A stretch of 64,000 nt of DNA from CALCEB01 sp035531475 (GTDB lineage: Bacteria; Acidobacteriota; Terriglobia; UBA7540): the NCBI GenBank assembly GCA_035531475.1, contig DATKST010000121.1, positions 5,211 to 69,210 on the forward strand, given 5' to 3'. The notes under the pieces were generated by a model. That model did no database searches, was not told the origin of the DNA, and saw nothing but the letters and a program-made list of their open reading frames with translations. Positions 57,537-64,000 of the stretch are shown piece after piece (positions within the stretch are counted from its first letter, which is position 1; each line of letters begins with the position of its first letter). The position numbers and the translations under genes are program-made.

Positions 57537-58892
57537 ATGGACCTTAAAAGCATCGAAGCTCTTTTCGCGGAACACAAGATCACCCGCATCAAGGTGGGCG
57601 GGGTGGATATTGACGGCGTGCTGCGCGGGAAATATATCAGCCGGGAGAAATTCGCTTCCGCCGCAGAATCGGGCTTGGGTTTCTGCGATGTCATCTTTGG
57701 ATGGGACTCTTCAGACGTTCTTTATGATAACGTCCGCGTCACCGGCTGGCACACGGGCTATCCGGATGCTCTCGCTCGCCTTGACCTTTCCACCGTTCGC
57801 TTGATTCCCTGGGAGCCGGGCACGGCATTTTTCCTGCTCGATTTTTTCGATCCCTCCGGCAAACCTTTGGCGGTGTCCCCCCGGCAGGTCTTGAAGAATG
57901 TCGTGGCCAAGTCCCATGAAATGGGCTTTCATCCAATGGTCTCCGCCGAATTTGAGTTTTTCCTTTTCAAGGAGGACCCGCATTCAGTCCGGGCAAAACA
58001 TTACAAGGGACTGACGCCGCTCTCGCCGGGCATGTTTGGGTACAGCGTCCTGCGCACGGGCGAGTTCTCTGATCTGGCGCACCATATCATGGATTCCATG
58101 CAAGCCATGGACATTCCTCTCGAAGGCCTCCACACCGAAACCGGCCCGGGTGTTTATGAGGCGGCGCTGAAGTATGATGACGCAGTGAAAGCTGCGGACA
58201 ACGCCGCGCTTTTCAAGTCCGGCATCAAGCAGATCGCCTCGCGCCATGGCCTGATCGCCACGTTCATGGCAAAATGGAATGCCAAGCTTCCCGGCGCCAG
58301 CGGCCATTTGCACCAGAGCCTTTGGGATACGGGACGGCAGAAGAACCTCTTTTCCGACGAGGAGAATCCCACCAAGACCTCAAAAATCCTGAAAAGCTAC
58401 GTCGCCGGGCAAATTCTGCTGATGCCGGAACTCACCGTTTTTGCGTGCCCTACAGTAAATTCTTATAAGCGGCTGGTGCCCGGTGTGTGGGCGCCCACCA
58501 ACGCCACATGGGGGATCGACAATCGCACCGTGGCGCTCCGCGTTGTTACAGGACCGTCACCCAAGGCAGTTCGCGTTGAATACCGCCTGGCGGGCGCTGA
58601 TATCAATCCTTACCTTGCTACCGCCGCGAGCCTTGCATCCGGGCTTTTTGGCGTCGAGAAAGGGCTCACTCCGCCGGATCCGGTGGAGGGCAATGCTTAT
58701 GAAACAAACGCCAAGCCCCTGCCACGCTCGCTCGAACAGGCAACAGCCTTGTTGAAACACAGTGAGGTGGCGGGGCAATTGCTTGGAACGGAATTCGTGG
58801 ATCACTACGTTCGCACCCGCGAATGGGAAGTTCGGCAGCACCACGCCTCCGTCACCGATTGGGAACTGGACCGGTATTTCGAAATTATCTAA
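57537..58892 (+). CDS. Glutamine-synthetase-like gamma-glutamyl-amine ligase
   Basis: 451 residues from ATG 57537. It has the glutamine-synthetase fold with the substrate loop VDIDGVLRGKYISREKF, metal-site AEFEFFLF, EAALKYDDA, ASGHLHQSLWD and the VNSYKRLVPGVWAPTNATWG block. The class resembles PuuA and other gamma-glutamylamine ligases rather than housekeeping GlnA, and the absence of the adenylylation-site region agrees. Neighbouring aldehyde and alcohol dehydrogenases and a permease support activation of an imported amine with glutamate. No ribosome site before the ATG is evident. The exact amine cannot be read from sequence. Confidence 0.85.
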   Translation: MDLKSIEALFAEHKITRIKVGGVDIDGVLRGKYISREKFASAAESGLGFCDVIFGWDSSDVLYDNVRVTGWHTGYPDALARLDLSTVRLIPWEPGTAFFLLDFFDPSGKPLAVSPRQVLKNVVAKSHEMGFHPMVSAEFEFFLFKEDPHSVRAKHYKGLTPLSPGMFGYSVLRTGEFSDLAHHIMDSMQAMDIPLEGLHTETGPGVYEAALKYDDAVKAADNAALFKSGIKQIASRHGLIATFMAKWNAKLPGASGHLHQSLWDTGRQKNLFSDEENPTKTSKILKSYVAGQILLMPELTVFACPTVNSYKRLVPGVWAPTNATWGIDNRTVALRVVTGPSPKAVRVEYRLAGADINPYLATAASLASGLFGVEKGLTPPDPVEGNAYETNAKPLPRSLEQATALLKHSEVAGQLLGTEFVDHYVRTREWEVRQHHASVTDWELDRYFEII

Positions 58893-58900
58893 AGGGGTGT

Positions 58901-59030
58901 CAGATAATAACTGTTCCATTTCGGGCCGAATACATCCCCTCACCCCGGCCCTCTCCCCGCCAGCGGGGAGAGGGTGACGCGAAGCGGCGGGTGAGGGGTG
59001 AGATGGAACAGTTATTTCTGAACGGGCCCT
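58901..59030. mobile_element. B-related element D with CCCTCACCCC cargo but different ends
   Basis: Ends CAGATAATAACTGTTCCAT (left) and ATGGAACAGTTATTTCTG (right), inverted. The core hairpin is the same cargo as in B2 and B4. The right end continues AACGGGCCC, like the AACGGACCTTAAG next to the ends of B2 and B4, but no CAATACTG terminus is present. A relative of B with exchanged ends, lying between the ligase and alcohol dehydrogenase genes. Confidence 0.65.
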
Positions 59031-59114
59031 AAATCTAGGGAAGAGCCTTGTGCCTGTCCAGGGGCTCACACCCGGGCCGCCGCACCATCCATCAAAGTTA
59101 AAGAGGTCTTGGCA

Positions 59115-60284
59115 ATGATTACTACTTTCGCCTTCCCCACGCAGATCATTTTCGGGCCGGGCGCTGTGAATAGGATCGGAGAGGCGATTGGCGGACTTGG
59201 CAAAGAGCGCCCGCTGGTGGTCACGGATCCGGGCGTGGTGAAAGCCGGGCTGCTGGAACGGGTGTTGGCGCCGTTAAAGAACTCGAATCTGCAACCGGTG
59301 ATTTTCGATCAAGTAGAGCCCAATCCCACGGAGAAAAGCGTGCATCCCGGAGTTGAGGTCTATTACCGGCACGGTTGCGATTGCATTCTGGCTGTGGGCG
59401 GCGGCAGCCCGCTCGATGCCGCCAAAGCGATCCGGCTGAAGACGACTCATGCTCTCCCCCTTGAAGACTATGACGATTTGCGCGACGGCTGGAAGCAGAT
59501 CATTTCGAACCTGCCTCCCATGCTGGCCGTGGCCACAACTTCCGGCACCGGCAGCGAAGTCTCGCGCAGCGCCGTGATTACCTTGAAATCCACAGGCCGG
59601 AAGACGGTCATCTTCTCCCAACACCTCATGCCTACCGTCGCCATTGACGATCCTGACCTGACACTCGGCCTGCCTCCGCACCTCACTGCGGCCACGGGCA
59701 TGGACGCCATGACTCACAACCTGGAGGCCTATCTTTCCGCGCCCTTCCATCCCATGTGCGACGCCATTGCTCTGAAAGGTGTCGAGCTGGCCAGCCGTTT
59801 TCTGCGCGTTGCGGTGCGGGATGGGAATAATCAGGAGGCTCGAAGTCAGATGATGATGGCGTCCATCATGGGCGCTGTGGCTTTCCAAAAGGGATTAGGG
59901 TCTACACACTCGCTGGCGCATCCTCTTTCCACCATTGCGGGCATGCATCACGGACTCTCCAATGCCTTGATGTTGCCCCATGTGATGCGATTCAATCTTT
60001 CAGCGGTCGAGCCCCGCCTTGCGGACCTGGCGGTGGTCATGGGAAGGGCGAACCGCGCCGCCACAGACGGCGTTTCCAGGCGGGTCGCTGCGGAAGCCGC
60101 CATCGAAGAAATTGAAAAGCTCAACGCGGATATCGGAATCCGGCCGGGCTTGCGGCATCACGGAGTGACGCAACAGATGATTCCCGCCCTGGCCGCCAAA
60201 GCCATGGAAGACGGTTGCCGCCTCCTGAACCCCCGGCCCACGAGCCTCAAGGACATGGAGGAACTCTACCGGCAAGCCTACTAG
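59115..60284 (+). CDS. Iron-containing (group III) alcohol dehydrogenase
   Basis: 389 residues from ATG 59115, with AGAGG 8 bases upstream; a TTG at 59109 is too close to that site. NAD-binding GGGSPLDAAKAIR, then ATTSGTGSEVSRSAVIT, metal ligands Asp (IDDPDLTLGLPP) and His (HSLAHPL, GMHHGLSNALMLPHVMRFN). Members reduce aldehydes or oxidise alcohols with Fe2+. Here it probably interconverts an amino-alcohol and amino-aldehyde with the neighbouring aldehyde dehydrogenase. A B-related hairpin lies on each side of it (D upstream, E1 downstream). Confidence 0.92.
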   Translation: MITTFAFPTQIIFGPGAVNRIGEAIGGLGKERPLVVTDPGVVKAGLLERVLAPLKNSNLQPVIFDQVEPNPTEKSVHPGVEVYYRHGCDCILAVGGGSPLDAAKAIRLKTTHALPLEDYDDLRDGWKQIISNLPPMLAVATTSGTGSEVSRSAVITLKSTGRKTVIFSQHLMPTVAIDDPDLTLGLPPHLTAATGMDAMTHNLEAYLSAPFHPMCDAIALKGVELASRFLRVAVRDGNNQEARSQMMMASIMGAVAFQKGLGSTHSLAHPLSTIAGMHHGLSNALMLPHVMRFNLSAVEPRLADLAVVMGRANRAATDGVSRRVAAEAAIEEIEKLNADIGIRPGLRHHGVTQQMIPALAAKAMEDGCRLLNPRPTSLKDMEELYRQAY

Positions 60285-60290
60285 CCCGTT

Positions 60291-60352
60291 CTGGTGTAGG
60301 GGCGGGCCTTGTGCCCGTCCTCGGGCGACCACGAGGGTCGCCCCGACGGGAT
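60291..60352. repeat. Free-standing GTAGGGG hairpin cargo, E1
   Basis: GTAGGGGCGGGCC pairs with GGTCGCCCCGAC, the same hairpin carried inside B1 and B3 but without CAATACTG ends. It starts 7 bases after the alcohol dehydrogenase stop and might work as a transcription terminator. Confidence 0.55.
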
Positions 60353-60379
60353 ATCAGGGCGAGGTCTGCACTCAAAGCG

Positions 60380-61870
60380 ATGGAAGCACCGCTCCTGAAG
60401 GTCCAAGCCGATGCCGGTTCCGGCCATGAGGCAGACCGCGCCCATCAGGATGAAGCCGATCTCCGCCACCTGGGTTACGCGCAGGAATTGTTCCGCAGCA
60501 TGGGCGGGTTTTCCAACTTCGCCCTCTCTTTCTCGATCATCTCCATCCTCACCGGCGCCGTCACGCTCTTCGATTACGGCCTCCAGATGGGCGGCCCGGC
60601 GGAGATGGCGTTCGGATGGCCGTTGGTGGCGCTGTTCACTTTGGCGGTGGCGGCGAGCATGGCGGAGCTGGCTTCGGCATACCCCGCCTCGGGCGGCATG
60701 TATGATTGGGCGACGAGGCTGGGCGGCCCAGGCTGGGGCTGGTTCACGGCGTGGTTCAGCATCGTCGGTTTAATCGCCACCTTGGCGGGCGTCGATTATG
60801 GCTGCGCGCAGTTCGTGACTCCGCTCCTCGGTCTCAACGCCACCAGCCGCACTCTGCTCGTGGTCTACGCGGTCATTCTCGCCTCGCACGGGCTCATCAA
60901 TCACTTTGGAATCCGCCTGGTCGCCTGGCTCAATGATTTCAGCGTGACAGTTCACATCCTTGGCGTGCTGGTGATCGCCGGCGCACTGCTGATCTTCGCA
61001 CCCAAGCATCCGGTCGCATTTTTCTTTCAGGCCGAAACCACCACTTCATTTCCCTACGGACTGGCCTTCCTGGTCGGTTTGCTCCAGGCGCAATGGACCT
61101 TCACGGGGTATGACGCTTCGGCGCACCTGGCAGAGGAAACCGTCGATCCGCGAAGGCGCGCCCCGTGGGGCATCGTCAACTCCGTCGTCATTTCCGCAGT
61201 CGCCGGCTACCTGCTGCTTCTGGCTTTAACGCTCTCCATGCGCAGCATCGGCTCCGTGCTGGGCGCGCACGACGCATCCGGCCATCCCATTCCTGCGGTG
61301 ATTGCGATATTGGAGCAAGGCCTCGGAGCCCGGGCCGGGGCCGCAGCGTCGCTGCTGGCGGCCATGGCCATGTGGTTCTGTGGACTGTCCACCGTCGCTT
61401 CCACTTCCCGGACGATTTTTGCCTTCGCGCGGGATCGCGGCATGCCGCTTTCAAGTTTCTGGAGCACCGTCAGCGCCAAGCACCGCACGCCCTCGCCCGC
61501 CATCTGGCTTTCAGCCGGAGCCGCGCTCACCATTTCGATATACAGTGGCGCTTATCCGGTGGTGACTTCCATTAGTACGGTCGGCTTGTATGTGGCCTAC
61601 GTAATTCCGATTATTCTCGGCTATCGAGCGCGACGGCGGGGGTTGTGGACGGAATACGGTCCGTGGCGACTTGGTAGATTCAGCTCGACGGTGAACCTGC
61701 TCGCCATTCTCTGGACGATCTTCATTTGCGTCATCCTGATGATGCCGCCGAATCAGCTCGCCGGCAAAACTATGGCCAGCTTTTTAGCCATTCTTCTGGT
61801 TTGGTACGGACTGACCGAACGCCGCAAGCTGGCGCAGCGCGCGGCGGTAAAACCCTCAATCGAAGGGTGA
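60380..61870 (+). CDS. Amino acid/amine permease, APC superfamily
   Basis: 496 residues from ATG 60380; the open frame upstream runs through E1 and is not coding. Twelve membrane helices. The start DLRHLGYAQELFRSMGGFSN, followed by FALSFSIISILTGAVTLFDY, is typical of the ACT/GABA-permease branch of the APC family, with ASTSRTIFAFARDRGMP later. It most likely imports an amino acid, GABA or an amine as substrate for the ligase-dehydrogenase set upstream; this is inference from context. No clear ribosome site near the ATG. Confidence 0.85.
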   Translation: MEAPLLKVQADAGSGHEADRAHQDEADLRHLGYAQELFRSMGGFSNFALSFSIISILTGAVTLFDYGLQMGGPAEMAFGWPLVALFTLAVAASMAELASAYPASGGMYDWATRLGGPGWGWFTAWFSIVGLIATLAGVDYGCAQFVTPLLGLNATSRTLLVVYAVILASHGLINHFGIRLVAWLNDFSVTVHILGVLVIAGALLIFAPKHPVAFFFQAETTTSFPYGLAFLVGLLQAQWTFTGYDASAHLAEETVDPRRRAPWGIVNSVVISAVAGYLLLLALTLSMRSIGSVLGAHDASGHPIPAVIAILEQGLGARAGAAASLLAAMAMWFCGLSTVASTSRTIFAFARDRGMPLSSFWSTVSAKHRTPSPAIWLSAGAALTISIYSGAYPVVTSISTVGLYVAYVIPIILGYRARRRGLWTEYGPWRLGRFSSTVNLLAILWTIFICVILMMPPNQLAGKTMASFLAILLVWYGLTERRKLAQRAAVKPSIEG

Positions 61871-61963
61871 GGCTGTGCGAGCTTGAGGGCAACTCCTGCT
61901 GGCCGTGACCCCAGTACGCTTCCCCATTGGAAGCTGGGACGGCTGGCTATTCCACTCGTACCT

Positions 61964-62014
61964 CAAGACCCTTGTGGTCGCCCGCCGACGGGCACAAGGC
62001 CCGCCCCTACATCA
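61964..62014. repeat. Free-standing GTAGGGG hairpin cargo, E2 (reverse)
   Basis: Reverse-oriented copy: CCCTTGTGGTCGCCCGC and GGGCACAAGGCCCGCCCCTAC. No ends of B type. The interval 61871-62137 around it holds no gene. Confidence 0.5.
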
Positions 62015-62137
62015 CATGGGCAGAGATACGGGGTGAAGGGCTTGATGCGATGCCCCGATTCCGAAGTTGATTAACCTCTACGAGTTGTCCCAAAGGAAGA
62101 CGAGAATCGCCGGGGCCTGAGAGCGCCCACGAAATGA

Positions 62138-63703
62138 CTAAACCGCGGTGGAGTGCTGTGCCGGTTCACCCGGAATATCTTCCGCCGGAGGGCCAAACTT
62201 GGCTCGGATGGCTTGAGCCGCAAGGCGGAAAATGGAATGGCGATTCTCAAACAGGACTCCGAGCCATTCACGCGTACGCATCTGGGGGAAATAGATCCCG
62301 CGGAACGCAAGGCGGGCAAGCAGGTGCATCACCCGGTCTGCAAAGCTCCGGCTTTCGAGCCAGGCCAGGGCTGCAGCGTTCGCCTTGGAGTTATAAGAGG
62401 CCGTCCATGCTTGCCTCACTTCAGCCTGTGCCTGCTCCGGCGAAAGACCATTTGGTGTGTGAGCCATTACGAAGGGTTTGAAATCGAGCCAATGCTTGGC
62501 ACGAGTCAGTCGCCCGGCGGCCGCCAGCCTGTCGTAGAGCGGCGTGGCCGGATAAGGGGTGAGCAACCCGAAAACGGGTAGCACCGGCGGCCAGGAACGA
62601 ATTTCCTGGAGGGTGCGCTCTGCCACGCCCACATGGTCATCATCCATGCCGAATATGAAGGAGGTGATGGCATAGAGGCCATGACGTGCCAGCCGGTCGA
62701 GCACTTCCGCGTACTCCCCAGGTTTGTTGAAGCCTTTTCCGACGCTCTTTAGGTTTCCCGGGTCGATCGACTCGAGTCCCATGAAGATCCATTTGCCTCC
62801 GCTTTCGGCGATCAGGGAAACTAGTTCTTCGTCTTTCAGCAGGTTCATGCTGATTTGGGCGACCCAGGGGATTTGTGCGCCGCGTGCAATGATTTCTCTT
62901 AGGAGCGATTTTGTCCGTTTTCGATTGATGGCGAAATTGTCATCCACAAAGAAGACGGCGATCTTTCCACCCCGCTTCTTTTCCAGGGCCTTCAGCAATA
63001 GCAACTCATCGACTACGCTTTCATTGGTGCGGAACCGGATCGAATCCCCGAAGAAGCCGGTCACCGTGCAAAACTCGCATCCATAAGGGCAGCCGCGGCC
63101 AGATTCAATGGGAATCACGTGAAAGCTTTCCCACTTCATGCCAATGGAGCGGAGCGCTGTGCGGGCAAACGTGGGTAGGTGTCCAAACAAATTAAACTGG
63201 TCCAACTCCATGCGGTCCCAGCGAATCTGGGGATAAGCTTCGAGCGCAGGCTTCACCTCCTTGCCCGCTTCATCAACGGGCATATAAACTTCCTGGAGGC
63301 AGCCGCGCGCCGCATCCGCCACAATCCTTGGCCAAGTCTGGTCCGCCTCGCCCAGGGCCACAGCGTCTGCATGGCGAGGACCTCCGTCCCGGCCCAGAGG
63401 TTCGTCGGGGACTTCGGTGACGTGAGGTCCTCCCATCACCACCGGAACACCCGCCGCCCGGACGGCGTCCGCCATCCGATAAGCTTTGGCGGCCATGCGG
63501 GTCATGGCTCCGATTCCCACCAGCCCCACACGATTCCGGCGAATGTACTCGATCAAATCGCGCTCGCTCATCCGTTGCGCGTTGCCATCCAACAGAAAAA
63601 CATTGTGATCGGGAGGCGTGAGGGACTTGAGGAGAAACATCCAGAGGTGCGGCATGAAGTTGTTCGTGACTTCGTTATCAGGGTTATAAAGGAGAATGTT
63701 CAT
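62138..63703 (-). CDS. B12-binding-domain radical SAM protein
   Basis: 521 residues. An N-terminal Rossmann-like cobalamin-binding-type domain (1-135; VVMGGPHVTEVPDEPLG) lacks the DxHxxG base ligand, as in many such enzymes. The radical SAM core follows with CPYGCEFC (Cys205, 209, 212), then VFFVDDNFAINR and a GMDDDHVG loop, and a DUF4070-like C-terminal region from about 430. It belongs to the large family including hopanoid- and lipid-modifying enzymes (HpnJ/HpnP-like) and others; the substrate is unassigned. It stands alone at the right end. Confidence 0.85.
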   Translation of the reverse strand: MNILLYNPDNEVTNNFMPHLWMFLLKSLTPPDHNVFLLDGNAQRMSERDLIEYIRRNRVGLVGIGAMTRMAAKAYRMADAVRAAGVPVVMGGPHVTEVPDEPLGRDGGPRHADAVALGEADQTWPRIVADAARGCLQEVYMPVDEAGKEVKPALEAYPQIRWDRMELDQFNLFGHLPTFARTALRSIGMKWESFHVIPIESGRGCPYGCEFCTVTGFFGDSIRFRTNESVVDELLLLKALEKKRGGKIAVFFVDDNFAINRKRTKSLLREIIARGAQIPWVAQISMNLLKDEELVSLIAESGGKWIFMGLESIDPGNLKSVGKGFNKPGEYAEVLDRLARHGLYAITSFIFGMDDDHVGVAERTLQEIRSWPPVLPVFGLLTPYPATPLYDRLAAAGRLTRAKHWLDFKPFVMAHTPNGLSPEQAQAEVRQAWTASYNSKANAAALAWLESRSFADRVMHLLARLAFRGIYFPQMRTREWLGVLFENRHSIFRLAAQAIRAKFGPPAEDIPGEPAQHSTAV

Positions 63704-63965
63704 TCCAAAACGTCTCTTTTCCGTTTCGCATTTTGCTCAGGCAGTAGACGGGCAGTAAGAACGAAATACTCCCAGGATTCGTACCGCGCTGAGCAATCCG
63801 TTGGAAAAATTACAAGAGTCATCAGCCCGGGTTGCCAAGCGCCGCATTGAGGAAGCCGCAGTCTGCCGGGTCTTGCCCCCGTTAATCTCTCACAAAGGCA
63901 GGACCGAGTCCAGCACTAAATCGCGGCAGCATCCTCCGGCTAAAAACACCCGTGAGCGAAGGGTA
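63704..63965. other. Intergenic region at right edge
   Basis: Upstream of the radical SAM gene on the minus strand and of a possible plus-strand start at 63966. No repeat or clear promoter pair recognised; GGCTAAAAACACC (about 63938) is weakly -10-like. Confidence 0.35.
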
Positions 63966-64000
63966 ATGGCCAAAATTGAAAAACCAGCAACCGGCAACCC
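63966..64000 (+). other. Possible start of a gene running off the right edge
   Basis: ATG at 63966 opens a frame reading MAKIEKPATGN to the window end, with GAAGGG immediately before. Eleven codons are too few to judge; recorded only because nothing closes the frame. Confidence 0.15.

Overview
The window looks like an ordinary chromosomal stretch of a G+C-rich, Gram-negative, free-living soil-type bacterium, most likely Acidobacteriota. That placement is inferred from several traits. There is a DUF4382-type lipoprotein, a LemA/GIDE cluster, an export-tagged TlpA fusion, a PQQ dehydrogenase with an embedded cytochrome c domain, a GH97 glycosidase and several Tat-tagged sugar enzymes. TTG/GTG starts with good Shine-Dalgarno sites are frequent, and intergenic space is crowded with short palindromic elements. 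No rRNA, tRNA, CRISPR, prophage or transposase gene was recognised.

Layout. 1-1.2 kb: the N-terminal piece of a membrane-anchored STAND-type NTPase (off the left edge) and a decayed PIN-like toxin gene. 1.6-10 kb: a secreted beta-helix protein, then lemA with two GIDE-domain membrane proteins and a DUF4382 lipoprotein. 10.6-21.5 kb: YqeY, an OPT transporter, a rhomboid protease, a TlpA fusion, an RNA methyltransferase, two DsbA-like proteins and a diguanylate cyclase. 21.8-31.5 kb: a PadR regulator with its membrane partner, uvrA, exported TPR and helical proteins, a SprT-like peptidase and an MbfA-type iron exporter. 31.5-43.6 kb: GH97, PQQ dehydrogenase, HEAT and AsmA-like proteins, an aminotransferase, small zinc-ribbon proteins and trxB, with two broken genes between. 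43.7-52.1 kb: ilvD, a DMT permease, a Tat-exported TIM-barrel/oxidoreductase pair and a YdiJ-like FAD/Fe-S oxidase. 52.9-61.9 kb: galT-galK, then aldehyde dehydrogenase, glutamine-synthetase-like ligase, iron alcohol dehydrogenase and permease, which together suggest uptake and oxidation of an amine through a gamma-glutamyl intermediate. 62.1-63.7 kb: a B12-binding radical SAM enzyme.

The most unusual content is intergenic. Three non-coding, MITE-like families can be defined from the sequence alone. Family A is exactly 110 bp with distinguishable ends and 8-bp target duplications (perfect in three copies, near-perfect in two). Family B has CAATACTGTTCA-type inverted ends and perfect 10-bp target duplications in three of four copies, with two interchangeable hairpin cargos inside the same ends. 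Family C has TAACCCGG-type ends, often flanked by TA. Every B copy sits at the terminus of a C-type sequence, so B appears to insert site-specifically at C ends (target consensus GNNYTARCCY). These insertions have shaped genes: the uvrA stop codon lies in a B duplication, lemA stops inside a C end, a TPR gene is cut by a B copy, and another B copy sits 11 bases before a start codon.

Limits: family assignments come from reading motifs, not database searches. Start codons were moved from the longest frame where a Shine-Dalgarno site, promoter or signal peptide argued for it.
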